A stretch of 64,000 bases of DNA from Streptomyces sp. TLI_171 (GCF_003610255.1 NZ_RAPS01000001.1:7157001-7221000), one strand, 5' to 3'. Counted from the stretch's first letter, positions 23,912-33,707 are shown. Numbers and translations are program-made. The notes: a model not told the origin generated them from the letters alone.

Positions 23912-24177
23912 CGGAGCAGCAGCACGGGCCGGAGCGGATCGAGGAGTGGCTGACGGCCGTCGCCGACGGCCGGGTGGACCGGGACACCGCGGACCGGTGG
24001 GCGGCCCGCCGGGTGCTCGACGAGGAGCTGAGCTGGGACGAGGCGTCGTGGCGGGCGCTGCAGCAGCTGCACGGGATCGACCTGCGGCACGGCCCCGGCG
24101 AGCCCTACCTGCACGACGCGGAGCAAGTACGGGAGTGGGCGGCGCAGTTGCGGCAGAGGCGGGCCGTCCGGCGCTGA
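23908..24177 (+). CDS. Small hypothetical protein coupled to the HxlR gene
   Basis: This 89-residue hydrophilic protein starts VTEQQHGPERIEEWLTAVAD and contains DEELSWDEASWRALQQLHGI. It is rich in Trp, Glu and Arg and probably all-helical. Its GTG overlaps the stop of the regulator gene by four bases, and a GGGGGAGAG ribosome binding site is present, so it is co-translated with it. I recognise no family. Confidence 0.65.
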   Translation: MTEQQHGPERIEEWLTAVADGRVDRDTADRWAARRVLDEELSWDEASWRALQQLHGIDLRHGPGEPYLHDAEQVREWAAQLRQRRAVRR

Positions 24178-24343
24178 AGGGGCCTGATCGGGGCCGGCCC
24201 GGAAGCGGCACAGGTCGGGGCCCGGGGCGCCACCGCTCAGCGCCTTCGTGCCGCTGCTGACCGGCGAGTTCACCCGCCAGGGCACGACCGTGGTGGGCGG
24301 TGGCGGCGTGGCCGGCGACGCAGCGGGGTGACCTGCGCCGGAC

Positions 24344-25189
24344 TCACGGGCCGGAGGGGAGGACGGCCACGGAGGCGGAGACCGTGTGCAGCCGGACGCG
24401 GTGGGCGGAGTCCGGGCTGCTGGGCAGGCCGATGCGGACGTCGGCGGAGGTCTGCTCGGAGGTGAAGGCGTAGGCGTCGGACGGCAGTCTGAGCGTGAGT
24501 GAGGCCGAGGTCGAGTCCACGGACAGGTCGTCGGGGGCACCGGCGAAGCCGAGGTCGGCGCTCCCGGACCGCACGGACACCGACGCACGGGCCGGCCGGA
24601 GGTCGACCGCCGTGCACCGGACCGAGGCCAGCGACAGGGTGAGGTCGCCCCGGAGGCCGGAGAGGGCGATCTCGCCCGATTCCTGACGGACGACCAGGTC
24701 CGCCCCGGCCGGAACGCCCAGTCGCAGCAGCCCGTCGCACCGCGGGGCCGGGTCCGCGGCGGCAGGCGCACAGGTCACGCGGGTGGTTCCCTCGGCGGTG
24801 ACCGCGTCGAGGGTGACGGCGTCGAACGTCGCACCGGCGGTCGGCAGGTACTCGGCCGTGACGCGGGAGGTCGGCGATCCGGTGATCTCCACGCGGCCCG
24901 ACACGTTGTCCACCAGCAGGGTCCGCGGACCGTCCGCCAGGAGCTGCGGGCCGGACCGGACCGTCCGGGTCGCCCACGCCGGGGCCGGCCGGGCGGTGTC
25001 CCGGTCGGCGACGACCGTCGCGCACACGGCGGCGACGGCCAGCACCACGGCGACCGCCACCGTGCCTTCCCACCGCCGCCCCGGGGCCGGGCCGCGGGGC
25101 GGCGCCGCGGGCGGTGGCGGGACGACCGGCCGGGGCGGGGCCACTGGCCGGGGCGGGGGCGCGGACGGCGACCTGACGGGCTCACTCAT
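24344..25189 (-). CDS. Membrane-anchored DUF4097-like beta-solenoid protein
   Basis: This 281-residue protein has a Pro-rich cytoplasmic N-terminus (APPPRPVAPPRPVVPPPP), one membrane segment (about 52-72) and an extracytoplasmic domain of repeating strands: LLVDNVSGRVEITGSPTSRV, VVRQESGEIALSGLRGDLTL, SVRSGSADLGFAGAPDDLSV and SEQTSADVRIGLP. These rungs match the putative adhesin DUF4097/DUF4098 fold, often associated with membrane-stress sensors. Monocistronic; role unknown. Confidence 0.72.
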   Translation of the reverse strand: MSEPVRSPSAPPPRPVAPPRPVVPPPPAAPPRGPAPGRRWEGTVAVAVVLAVAAVCATVVADRDTARPAPAWATRTVRSGPQLLADGPRTLLVDNVSGRVEITGSPTSRVTAEYLPTAGATFDAVTLDAVTAEGTTRVTCAPAAADPAPRCDGLLRLGVPAGADLVVRQESGEIALSGLRGDLTLSLASVRCTAVDLRPARASVSVRSGSADLGFAGAPDDLSVDSTSASLTLRLPSDAYAFTSEQTSADVRIGLPSSPDSAHRVRLHTVSASVAVLPSGP

Positions 25190-25297
25190 GCCGGGCCGTC
25201 TGCCCCGATGCGGCGTCCCCACGCCTGCGACGGCCGTGGCCGCCCCCGGCTGCCGGAACCGACGGGCAGCAGCCCCGTCGGGTGGCGACCGGCGCCG

Positions 25298-26011
25298 TCA
25301 GCCGGCGTCGGCGCGGACCGCGGCGGCGAGGTCGGCGGGGGAGCCGTGCCACGGGGTGCCGTGGCCGGGGAGGACCCAGGACGCCTTGAGCTCGGCCAGG
25401 CGGTCGAGGGAGGCCAGGGCCACGGCGGGCTCGTCGGTGAACGGGGCCGGCTGGGGGCCGGTGCGGCCGGTGAGGACATGACGGGTGGTCAGCGCGTCGC
25501 CCACGCAGACCGCCTCGACCGTCGGCAGGTGGACGGCGACGCTGCCCGGCGAGTGGCCCGGCATGGCGAGGATCACCGGGCTGCCCGGCAGGTCGAGGAC
25601 GTCGCCGTCGGCGACCTCGGTGACCTCGGTGAGGTACTGCGCCTTCAGGCCGTTCTTGCGCAGCGCGTACCAGAAGAAGCCGAGCGCCGGAAGCAGCCGC
25701 ATCGGACCCGTCGGGGTCTTGGGCTTCTCGCCGGTGCGGGCGCGGTGCGCGTCCGCGCTGTGCACGTACACCGGGACGCCGTGCTCGCGGCGCAGCCGCT
25801 CGGCGAAGCCGATGTGGTCGCTGTCGCCGTGGGTGAGGACCAGGCCGCGGATGTCGGCCGGGGTCTTGCCGAGGGCCCGCAGCTCCTCCTGGAGGTCGTT
25901 CCAGTGGCCGGGGAGGCCGGCGTCGACCAGCGTGATGCCGTCCGGGGTGTCGAGCAGGTAGCTGGACACCACGTCGTTGCCGAGCCGGTGCAGCTGCGGG
26001 GCCAGTTCCAT
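25298..26011 (-). CDS. MBL-fold metallo-hydrolase
   Basis: This 237-residue metallo-beta-lactamase-fold hydrolase has the zinc motif THGDSDHIG (HxHxDH type with Gly in place of the second residue), the downstream MPGHSPGSVAV, VCVGDALTT and VLPGHGTPW. It probably cleaves a small ester, lactone or thioester in the cytoplasm; the substrate cannot be read from the sequence. A GGAAGTG ribosome binding site precedes the ATG at 26011. The divergent gene at 26133 shares its 121-bp control region. Confidence 0.85.
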   Translation of the reverse strand: MELAPQLHRLGNDVVSSYLLDTPDGITLVDAGLPGHWNDLQEELRALGKTPADIRGLVLTHGDSDHIGFAERLRREHGVPVYVHSADAHRARTGEKPKTPTGPMRLLPALGFFWYALRKNGLKAQYLTEVTEVADGDVLDLPGSPVILAMPGHSPGSVAVHLPTVEAVCVGDALTTRHVLTGRTGPQPAPFTDEPAVALASLDRLAELKASWVLPGHGTPWHGSPADLAAAVRADAG

Positions 26012-26132
26012 GGAATCACTTCCGTTACGTGGCAAGGGCGTTGGGGCAGGTGTGAGGTGAGTGGCGCGGTGCGCTGCGTACGCTAATGAGCCGCGGTGGC
26101 CGCGGTCAATCGCGAGGGTAGGCTTCCGGAGC

Positions 26133-26543
26133 ATGTGCTACCACGCGTTCAACGGCGCGCTCCGCCACTACGTCTGCGTGACCTGCCGGCTGTCGTTCAA
26201 GGCCAGCACCTGGCCGATCCGGAAGCGGGTCTGCCCCGGCTGCCGGGGCGAACTCGCCTACGCGGGGTACGACTTCGCCGCGCCCCGGCGAACCGACGGC
26301 AAGGCCTGGTCGGTGGTCGCCGCGGTGCTCGCGGAGGGCCTGTCCTACGACCACCGGCCGGGCTGCGGCTGCACCAGGCTCCCCTCGTACCGGCCCCGGA
26401 CCAGGGCGCAGCTGCGGGTGCGGCGGCGGGCGGCCGAGCGGCTGGGCGTGCCGCTGTCGGTGACGCTGGCCCGCCGCGACGCGTCCACCCCGGAGAGCCG
26501 CGACGAGCGGCCGGCCGACGCCGGACGCAGCACTACCGGCTGA
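26133..26543 (+). CDS. Zinc-ribbon hypothetical protein
   Basis: This 136-residue basic protein begins MCYHAFNGALRHYVCVTCRL and has paired CVTC and CPGC motifs about 18 residues apart, a typical zinc-ribbon, followed by FAAPRRTDGKAWSVVAAVLA and a basic Arg-rich helix (RTRAQLRVRRRAAERLG). Nucleic-acid binding is plausible, but no named family is recognisable. TAGGCT (26119-26124) sits 8 nt upstream of the ATG, so the transcript may be leaderless. It converges on the UvrA-like gene with a 16-bp gap. Confidence 0.68.
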   Translation: MCYHAFNGALRHYVCVTCRLSFKASTWPIRKRVCPGCRGELAYAGYDFAAPRRTDGKAWSVVAAVLAEGLSYDHRPGCGCTRLPSYRPRTRAQLRVRRRAAERLGVPLSVTLARRDASTPESRDERPADAGRSTTG

Positions 26544-26559
26544 GGCGGGCACGCCCGGG

Positions 26560-28947
26560 CTACCGGGGGACCGGCAGGCCGAGGCGGGCGGCCAGGTACG
26601 GGGCGGTGGGGCTGGCCGGGGTGGCGGCCAGCCGGTGCGGGGCGCCGGTGGCCAGGAGACGGCCTCCGGCGTCGCCGCCGCCGGGGCCGAGGTCGATGAG
26701 GTGGTCGGCGCCGGCCAGCAGGTCGAGGTCGTGCTCGGCGAGCAGGACGGTGGCGCCGGCGTCGACCAGCCGGTGCAGCTGGGCGGTGAGGGTCTCGCTG
26801 TCGGCGGGGTGCAGGCCGGTGGTGGGCTCGTCCAGGAGGTAGAGGGTGTCGCGGCGGCGGGCGTGCTGGAGTTCGGCGGCGAGCTTGACGCGCTGGGCCT
26901 CCCCGCCGGAGAGCTCGGGGGCGGGCTGGCCGAGACGCAGGTACCCGAGGCCGACCTGCTGGAGGACCGTCAGGACGCGCGCGGCGGGCGGCACGTCGGC
27001 GAGGAAGGCGGCGGCCCCGTCGACGGTCAGTGCGAGGACGTCGGCGATGGTGGAGCCGCGGTAGGCGATCTCCAGGGTCTGCGGGTTGTAGCGGCTGCCG
27101 TGGCAGTCGGGGCAGGGGCTCCACGCGGTGGGGAGGAAGAGCAGTTCGACCTCGATCGCGCCCGCTCCCTCGCAGGTCGGGCAGCGCCCCGCCGCGACGT
27201 TGAAGGAGAACCGGCCCGCGCCGTAGCCGCGCGACCGGGCCTGGTCGGTGGCGGCGAAGAGTCTGCGGACGGTGTCCAGCAGGCCGGTGTAGGTGGCCAG
27301 GTTGGAGCGCGGGGTGCGGCCGAGCGGCGTCTGGTCGAAGGTCACCACCCGGGCCACGGCGGGGTCCTGGGCCGCGGCCTCGGCGGCCGCGGCGAGCAGG
27401 GTGGTCTTGCCCGCGCCGGAGACGCCCGTGACGGCGGTGAGCACGCCCAGCGGCACGTCCACGTCGAGGCCGCGCAGGTTGTGCCGGGTGACGCCGCGCA
27501 GCCGCAGCACGCCCGAGGGGGTGCGGCCGCGGGAGGGCGGCGGGGGCGGCGGGTCGAACAGGAAGCGGCGAGTGGCCGAGGCGTCCACGGTGCGCAGGGC
27601 GTCGACGGGGCCGCTGTGCAGGACCCGGCCGCCGCCGGCGCCCGCGGCCGGCCCGACGTCCACCAGCCAGTCCGCGCCGCGCACCACCGCCATGTCGTGC
27701 TCCACCACGAACACCGAGTTGCCGGCCGCCCGGAGCTCGGTCAGGACCTCGCGCAGCGCCTCGGTGTCGGCCGGGTGCAGGCCCGCCGACGGCTCGTCCA
27801 GGACGTACACCACGCCGAACAGCCCGGACCGCAACTGGGTGGCCAGGCGCAGGCGTTGGAGCTCGCCGGTGGAGAGGGTGGGGGCGGCCCGGTCGAGCGA
27901 CAGGTAGCCGAGGCCGAGCCGTTCCAGGGCGGCGAGGCGGTCGGTCAGGTCGGCGGTGATCAGCCCCGCCGGGCCCGGGTCGGCGGTGAACGGGCGCAGC
28001 AGCGCGGCGAGCCGGGCGGCCGGCAGGGCGGCCAGGCCGGTGATGCCGAGCCCGGCGAAGGTGACGGCGAGGGCCTCGGGCCGCAGCCGGTGCCCGCCGC
28101 ACACCGGGCAGGGGGACTGCGCCAGGAACGCGGCGGCCTTCGCCCGGGACGTCTCCCTTCGGGACTCGGAGAACGCCTTCAGCACCAGGCGGCGCGCACT
28201 GCTGTACTTGCCGCGGTACGGGCGCTGGACCCGGCCCGGCTCGCGCTCCGGATGGACCGTCACCACCGGCTGCTCGTCGGTGAACAGGATCCATTCGCGG
28301 TCCTCCGCGGGCAGCTCCCGCCAGGGCCGGTCCAGGTCGTGGCCGAGCGCGCCAAGGATGTCCCGCAGGTTCTTGCCCTGCCACGCCCCCGGCCAGGAGG
28401 CGACCGCGCCCTGCCGGATGCTCAGCGAGTCGTCCGGCACCAGCGAACGCTCCGTCACCCGGTGCAGCACGCCCTGCCCGTGGCACTCCGGGCAGGCGCC
28501 CGCCGGGGTGTTCGGCGAGAACGCGTCGGAGTCCAGCCGGGCCGCGCCGGGCGGGTAGTCGCCGCAGCGCGACAGCAGCATCCGCAGCAGGTTCGACATG
28601 GTGCTGATGGTGCCCACCGAGGAGCGCGAGGACGGCACCGAGCGGCGCTGCTCCAGGGCGACCGCGGGCGGCATCCCCGTCACGGCGTCCACCCGCGGCG
28701 CCTCCACCTGCCGCAGCAGGCGGCGGGCGTACGGCGACACCGACTCCAGGTACCGGTGCTGGGCCGCCGCGAACAGGGTGCCGAACGCCAGCGAGGACTT
28801 CCCCGACCCGGACACGCCCGTGAACGCCACCACCGCGCCGCGCGGCACCGCCACCGTCACGTCCCGCAGGTTGTGCACCCGCGCCCCGCGCACCCGCACC
28901 ATGCCGTCGTCGAGGTCGCCGCTGCCGTGGATCCCAGTGCCGCTCAC
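26560..28947 (-). CDS. UvrA-like ABC ATPase (drug-resistance class)
   Basis: This 795-residue protein has two ABC ATPase cassettes with Walker A motifs GVSGSGKSS (about 44-52) and GVSGAGKTT (about 505), signature loops LSTGELQRL and LSGGEAQRV, and UvrA-type zinc clusters CPECHGQG, CPVCGGHR, CPTCEGAG and CPDCHGSR. It is about 150 residues shorter than housekeeping UvrA (roughly 950) and belongs to the UvrA-like/DrrC class associated with resistance to DNA-binding drugs. It probably removes or tolerates intercalators instead of acting in general excision repair. It stands alone; no adjacent toxin or drug gene is seen. Confidence 0.85.
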   Translation of the reverse strand: MSGTGIHGSGDLDDGMVRVRGARVHNLRDVTVAVPRGAVVAFTGVSGSGKSSLAFGTLFAAAQHRYLESVSPYARRLLRQVEAPRVDAVTGMPPAVALEQRRSVPSSRSSVGTISTMSNLLRMLLSRCGDYPPGAARLDSDAFSPNTPAGACPECHGQGVLHRVTERSLVPDDSLSIRQGAVASWPGAWQGKNLRDILGALGHDLDRPWRELPAEDREWILFTDEQPVVTVHPEREPGRVQRPYRGKYSSARRLVLKAFSESRRETSRAKAAAFLAQSPCPVCGGHRLRPEALAVTFAGLGITGLAALPAARLAALLRPFTADPGPAGLITADLTDRLAALERLGLGYLSLDRAAPTLSTGELQRLRLATQLRSGLFGVVYVLDEPSAGLHPADTEALREVLTELRAAGNSVFVVEHDMAVVRGADWLVDVGPAAGAGGGRVLHSGPVDALRTVDASATRRFLFDPPPPPPSRGRTPSGVLRLRGVTRHNLRGLDVDVPLGVLTAVTGVSGAGKTTLLAAAAEAAAQDPAVARVVTFDQTPLGRTPRSNLATYTGLLDTVRRLFAATDQARSRGYGAGRFSFNVAAGRCPTCEGAGAIEVELLFLPTAWSPCPDCHGSRYNPQTLEIAYRGSTIADVLALTVDGAAAFLADVPPAARVLTVLQQVGLGYLRLGQPAPELSGGEAQRVKLAAELQHARRRDTLYLLDEPTTGLHPADSETLTAQLHRLVDAGATVLLAEHDLDLLAGADHLIDLGPGGGDAGGRLLATGAPHRLAATPASPTAPYLAARLGLPVPR

Positions 28948-29021
28948 CGGGTCACGCTAACCCGCCGTCAGGAACCGGGGCGGGCGGCACGCCAGGCTGC
29001 CGGCGGGCGACCGACGCGCCG

Positions 29022-31958
29022 TCACTTGCCGTCGGAGACGCCCAGCGCCTGCAGGTCGACCGCGCCGAACGCGTCGGTGACGTAGACGTTGGTCAGCCGC
29101 GCGCTGCGGTAGTTGAGGGCGCGGGTGGCGACGATCGGCAGGTAGTAGGCGCCGTCGGTGACCTTGTGGTTGACCTGCCGGTAGTAGTCGGCGGCCGTGG
29201 CCCGGTCGGTCTGCTGGGCGGCCTGGTCGAACCAGCCGTTCACCTCGGGGTCGTTGACGCCGGGGAAGTTGTAGTTGCCCGAGTCGCGGATGTGGCGGCC
29301 GTCGGTCAGCTCCTGGAGGAAGGCGCTGCCCGCCGGGAAGTCCGCGCCCCAACCGGACATGATCAGCCCGTAGCCCTTGGACTTGACGGTGCTCGGCGAC
29401 CCGATGGTGCGGGACACCTGCGCCGCCTCGAAGGTGTCGACGGTGACGTCGATGCCGACGGCCTTCAACGAGCTCTGCAGCGCCTGTGCCGCCGCCTGCT
29501 CCTTGGGGTTGTTGGCGCGGGCGGCCAGCGTGACGGCGAACCCGTCGGGCTTGCCGCAGGCCGCGAGTTCGGACTTGGCCTTGGCCTGGTCGGCCCTGCC
29601 GTCCTTGAGGCCGTACGGGTCGTAGTCGTCCCATCCGGTGACGGTCGGCGGCAGCATCGAGCCGACCAGCTGGCCGGACTCCGGGCCGCCGCGCGCGGTC
29701 TGCAGCGCCGTGGTGTCCGCGGCGTACAGCACGGCGTTGCGGCAGTGCTGGTTGTCCAGCGGTGCGACCGCCGGGACCAGCGCCACGTAGCGCAGGATGC
29801 CGGTCGCCGGGTCGTCGGCCTTCGCCTTCAGCGCCGGGTCGGCCAGCACCTTGGCCCGCGCGGCGGGCTGCAGCCCGGCCTGCGAGAGGTCGAGGTCGAA
29901 GTCGCCCGCCAGCAGCCGGGCGTCGACGTCGTCGGCACTGCTGCTGACGGTCAGTCGGATCCGGTCCGGCAGCGCCTTGCGCAGCGGGTCGCCGGCCTGG
30001 CTCCAGGACGGGTTGCGCTCCAGCTCGTAGCTCTTGCCGACCTGCACGGTGCGGAACCGGTACGGCCCCGAGGAGACCGGGTGGTCGCCGTACTTGTCCC
30101 GGGTGTCGGACGCCTTCGGGACGGGCGCGGTGGCGCCGAGGGTCAGCAGGTACGGGAAGTCGACGTTCGGCTTGGCGAGCGTGAAGACCAGGGTCAGGTC
30201 GTCCGGCGTCTGCACCGACTTCAGGCCCAGCTTGTCCGGGGCGGAGTCGGTGTACGGGCCCTGGTAGCCCTGACCCTGGTCGAGCTCGTCGACCAGCAGC
30301 GTGGGCCCGCCGAACAGCACGTCCTGGGCGAACGACCGCTCGATGCCGTACTTCACGTCCTTCGAGGTGATCGGCGTGCCGTCCTCGAACTTCAGCCCGG
30401 CGCGCAGCCGCACCGTGTACGTCCTGCGGTCGGCCGAGAGGCTCGGCTGCGCCGACGCCAGGTCCGGCACCACGGCGACGCCCGCCTGGCCCGGCTTGCC
30501 GTCGTAGGCGAACAGGGTGCGGGCGTAGAAGCGCTGGAAGTTCCAGGCGTAGCCGTAGTAGGCGCGCGCCGGGTCCAGCGAGTCCAGGTCGGTCGGGGTG
30601 CCGAGGTTGAGCGTGCCGCCCTTCTTCTCGGACGGGTTCAGCACCTGGCCGACCGCCGCGTTGTACGCCGCCGTCGTGGTCGTCCCGACACCGTCGTTCG
30701 AACGTGGCGAGGAGGAGGCGCTGCTGCCCCCGCCGCCCCCGCCGCCGCCCGGGTCGTCCCTGTTGTTCAGCAGGTTCGCCACCAGGACGGACGTCGGCAC
30801 CACGGCGACGAGCACGCCGATCGCACCGAACAGCATCGTGCGGCGCCGCCTGCCGGGGCCGTTCGCGGCGACCGGACGGTCCGTCAGGACGGGGACCGGG
30901 ACGGGGGCGTGCGGCGGCGGATGGACGGCGTACGGGTTCGGGAACGGGGTGGGGGAGACGTACGGGTTCGGGGTGTCCACCGGGACCGGCATCGGCGTCG
31001 GGGCCGGTCCCGGGGCTGGGACAGGGGTGGGCGTCGAGGTCGGGACGGGCGGCGGCGTGGTGGGCGCGGGCGGCACGGGGGCGGCGTCGCGGACGGTGTC
31101 GCTGTGCGGCGGGGCGGGCGGGGCCGCGGGCGCCGCCGGGGCGGCCCGGACGGCCGTCAGGAGGCGGGTGGTCTGCTCGGCGGTCAGCCGCTGCGCCGGG
31201 TCCTTCACCAGCAGGCCGAGCAGGGCCGGACCGAGCGGCCCGGCGAACCGGGCCGGGCGCGGCGGCTGGGTCAGGATGGCCACGTAGAGGGCCGTCAGGG
31301 TGGTCGCGGCGAACGGGGCTTCGCCCTCGACGGCCGTGTGCAGGGTCGCGCCCAGCGACCACAGGTCGCTCGCCCGGGTGGCCGGCTTGCCGTCGAGCTG
31401 CTCCGGGGCCATGTAGGCGGGCGTACCCAGCAAGGTCCCGGTGCTGGTCAGCGACATGGTGGCGTCGGCGATGCTGGCGATGCCGAAGTCCGTGAGCACC
31501 ACGCGGTTGCCGCTGAGCAGGATGTTGTCGGGCTTCAGGTCCCGGTGGACCACGCCCGCGGCGTGCGCGGCGGCCAGCGCGTCCAGCACCGCCAGGCCGA
31601 TCGCGGCGACCCGCGGCGCGGGCAGCCGGCCGTGGTCGCGGACGGTGGCGGCCAGCGAGGTGCCGACCACGAACTCCATCACGATCACCGGGGCGCCCTC
31701 GTGCTCCACCACGTCGAACACCGTGATGATCCCCGGGTGGTTCAGCCCCGCCGCGACCCGGGCCTCCCGCATCACCCGCTGGAGCAGCAGCTCCCGCTGC
31801 TCCTCGTCGAGCCCGGCCGGGAACAGGATCTCCTTGACGGCCACTTCGCGGTGCAGGGTCTCGTCCCGCCCCCGCCAGACCCGGCCCATGCCGCCCCGCC
31901 CGACCGGCTCGATCAGCCGGTACCGCCCACCGATCAGCCTGCCGTCCGCGTCTGTCAC
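29022..31958 (-). CDS. Ser/Thr protein kinase fused to an oligopeptide-type solute-binding protein
   Basis: This 978-residue receptor kinase has an N-terminal Hanks-type kinase (about 1-270: glycine loop GRGGMGRV, VAVKEI lysine, HRDLKPDNI, TDFG, APE motif YMAPEQL). A Pro/Thr-rich linker (about 275-370) and one membrane segment (about 375-397, FGAIGVLVAVVPTSVLVANL) follow, then a Gly8 run. The extracellular part (about 430-978) is a family 5 solute-binding protein with RSFAQDVLF and SSGPYRFRTV. The binding domain thus sits outside as a sensor or a tethered importer component. The usual ABC permease genes are absent here. Ligand unknown. Confidence 0.88.
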   Translation of the reverse strand: MTDADGRLIGGRYRLIEPVGRGGMGRVWRGRDETLHREVAVKEILFPAGLDEEQRELLLQRVMREARVAAGLNHPGIITVFDVVEHEGAPVIVMEFVVGTSLAATVRDHGRLPAPRVAAIGLAVLDALAAAHAAGVVHRDLKPDNILLSGNRVVLTDFGIASIADATMSLTSTGTLLGTPAYMAPEQLDGKPATRASDLWSLGATLHTAVEGEAPFAATTLTALYVAILTQPPRPARFAGPLGPALLGLLVKDPAQRLTAEQTTRLLTAVRAAPAAPAAPPAPPHSDTVRDAAPVPPAPTTPPPVPTSTPTPVPAPGPAPTPMPVPVDTPNPYVSPTPFPNPYAVHPPPHAPVPVPVLTDRPVAANGPGRRRRTMLFGAIGVLVAVVPTSVLVANLLNNRDDPGGGGGGGGSSASSSPRSNDGVGTTTTAAYNAAVGQVLNPSEKKGGTLNLGTPTDLDSLDPARAYYGYAWNFQRFYARTLFAYDGKPGQAGVAVVPDLASAQPSLSADRRTYTVRLRAGLKFEDGTPITSKDVKYGIERSFAQDVLFGGPTLLVDELDQGQGYQGPYTDSAPDKLGLKSVQTPDDLTLVFTLAKPNVDFPYLLTLGATAPVPKASDTRDKYGDHPVSSGPYRFRTVQVGKSYELERNPSWSQAGDPLRKALPDRIRLTVSSSADDVDARLLAGDFDLDLSQAGLQPAARAKVLADPALKAKADDPATGILRYVALVPAVAPLDNQHCRNAVLYAADTTALQTARGGPESGQLVGSMLPPTVTGWDDYDPYGLKDGRADQAKAKSELAACGKPDGFAVTLAARANNPKEQAAAQALQSSLKAVGIDVTVDTFEAAQVSRTIGSPSTVKSKGYGLIMSGWGADFPAGSAFLQELTDGRHIRDSGNYNFPGVNDPEVNGWFDQAAQQTDRATAADYYRQVNHKVTDGAYYLPIVATRALNYRSARLTNVYVTDAFGAVDLQALGVSDGK

Positions 31959-32078
31959 GGCGCACAGGATATCGGCCTCCGCGGGCCGTCCGGGCGACCA
32001 TGATCTGTTCGTGACCGGCAGTTGACAGGTGCTCAGGAACCGCCGGCAGCGGGCCGTGCACCCCGCCGGGCCGCCGGG

Positions 32079-33707
32079 TCAGCCCGCGGCCGGGAGCAGG
32101 GTGGCGGCGAGGACGGAGACGTCGTCGCGGTCCCAGTCGATGCCGAACTCGTCGACGGCGGCCAGCAGGGCGTGGACGGCCTCGGCGGGGGTCCGGCCGG
32201 CCAGCGCGGCGAGGACCTCGGTGACGCGGTGCTCGCCGAAGTCGTCCAGCCCGCCGCGGCCCTCGGTCAGGCCGTCCGTGCAGAGCACCAGCAGGTCACC
32301 CGGGGAGAACGGGGTGCTGCGGGGCCGCCAGTCGTCCGGGTCCGGGGCGAGCACCGGGTGGACCAGCGGGCCGCACGGGGCCAGGCGTTCGACGGCGCCG
32401 CCGGCCCGCAGCAGGAACGGCTCCTCGTGGCCGGCGTTCACCCAGTGCAGCAGGCCCCCCGCCGGGTCGAGGACGGCCACCACCAGGGTGGTGAAGCGTT
32501 CCTGTTCCGGCCCGGGCTCGGATCCCGGCTCCCGACCGGGCTCGGGGCCGTACTCGTGCTCCAGCGAGTGCCAGGCGCCGAGCACGGCCGCCGCCGGGCC
32601 GAGACCGGCCCGCAGCGCCGAGTCCACCACGCTCTTCAACCGGACGGCCAGCAGGCCCGACTCGACGCCGTGGCCGGACACGTCGCCGAGGAACACCGCG
32701 GTCGCACCGCCGGGCAGCGCCAGCACCCCCAGGTAGTCCCCGGCGATCAGCCCGTCCGCCGCCGCGACCTCGCTCGCCGCCGCCACCCCCGGCCCCGGCC
32801 GCCCACGGACCGTCAGCGCCCGGTGCACGCCCCGCACGCAGGGCCCGTTCTGCAGCAGCGCCTCCTCGCCGCGCCGGGCCTGCCGCTGCGAGTGCCGCAG
32901 CCGGGCCCGCACCCCGTCCGCCTCCTGGGCCAGCCGCGCCACCGGGCCGGGCGGGCGGGCCGAGGCCGGCACGGGGAGGGCGTACAGGCCCGCCTCGGCC
33001 ACGCCGGGGTCGACGTGCCGGTCCTCGGCCCGGCGGTCGTCGGCCAGCCGCAGCTGCTCGGAGATCGTACCGAGCGGCATCAGCACCCGGCGGTCGATCA
33101 GCCGCGCTCCGACCGCCGTCGCCACCAGTACGGCCACGCACAGCGCCAGCACGTACCAGAGGATCGCCGTCCCGCTCTGCGCCACCTCGTGCTGCGCGCG
33201 CTCCACCTCGCCGCGCAGCAGCGTGCCGACCACGGAGAGCCGGCCGTGCACCTCCGGGTACTGCGGTGCCTGCGCGGGCGGTTCGTCGGTCAGCGCGGGC
33301 TCGCAGTGCCCGGAGTAGGTGCCGACGGTGCTCGGCGAGCCGGCCGCGAACCAGTCCGCGGCGATCCGGTCGAACTCCGTCACGGCGGCGGTCACGGTCG
33401 CGGAGATCGCCACCTGGCGGCGCAGGTCCGGCAGGTGCACCACCAGCCGGTAGTGGGCCTCCTCCGCGAGCGCCTGCCCGGGCGGCCCGACCAGGCAGGC
33501 GGCGCGGGCGTCGGCGATCGCGTCGTCCAGCCTGGAGACCGTGTCCTGCGCCGGGTTCCAGTGCCGGGACAACTCGTTCACCGCCCGGTCGTGCCGCCGC
33601 TCCAGGGCCAGCCCGCCCAGCGCCACCAGCACCGCGAGCAGCACCGTGACAGCGATCGCCGCCAGGCTCGGCGACCTCAGGCGGTCGACGAGTCGGCCTC
33701 GGCCCAC
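32079..33707 (-). CDS. Membrane SpoIIE-type PP2C phosphatase
   Basis: This 542-residue protein has two membrane segments (15-33 and 180-202) flanking a roughly 145-residue extracellular sensor, a HAMP-like region, and a C-terminal SpoIIE/PP2C phosphatase: AGDYLGVLALPGGATAVFLG, then DVSGHGVESGLLAVRLK, VNAGHEEPFLL and CTDGLTEGRGG. Such phosphatases dephosphorylate STAS antagonists and so release sigma factors; the STAS/sigma module at 9141-10577 is a possible target. The GTG at 33707 follows a GGGGAGG site by 7 nt. A Glu/Pro/Gly repeat (GPEPGREPGSEPGPE) interrupts the catalytic domain. Confidence 0.86.
   Translation of the reverse strand: MGRGRLVDRLRSPSLAAIAVTVLLAVLVALGGLALERRHDRAVNELSRHWNPAQDTVSRLDDAIADARAACLVGPPGQALAEEAHYRLVVHLPDLRRQVAISATVTAAVTEFDRIAADWFAAGSPSTVGTYSGHCEPALTDEPPAQAPQYPEVHGRLSVVGTLLRGEVERAQHEVAQSGTAILWYVLALCVAVLVATAVGARLIDRRVLMPLGTISEQLRLADDRRAEDRHVDPGVAEAGLYALPVPASARPPGPVARLAQEADGVRARLRHSQRQARRGEEALLQNGPCVRGVHRALTVRGRPGPGVAAASEVAAADGLIAGDYLGVLALPGGATAVFLGDVSGHGVESGLLAVRLKSVVDSALRAGLGPAAAVLGAWHSLEHEYGPEPGREPGSEPGPEQERFTTLVVAVLDPAGGLLHWVNAGHEEPFLLRAGGAVERLAPCGPLVHPVLAPDPDDWRPRSTPFSPGDLLVLCTDGLTEGRGGLDDFGEHRVTEVLAALAGRTPAEAVHALLAAVDEFGIDWDRDDVSVLAATLLPAAG

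Noticed and set aside
24178..24343. Possible gene fragment reading LSAFVPLLTGEFTRQGTTVV before a TGA near 24331
   Set aside because: Only about 30 protein-like codons, with no start and no recognisable family. It could be chance.
26560..28947. Housekeeping excinuclease UvrA
   Set aside because: The protein is about 795 residues, shorter than repair UvrA (about 950), and stands alone. The UvrA-like drug-tolerance class fits better.
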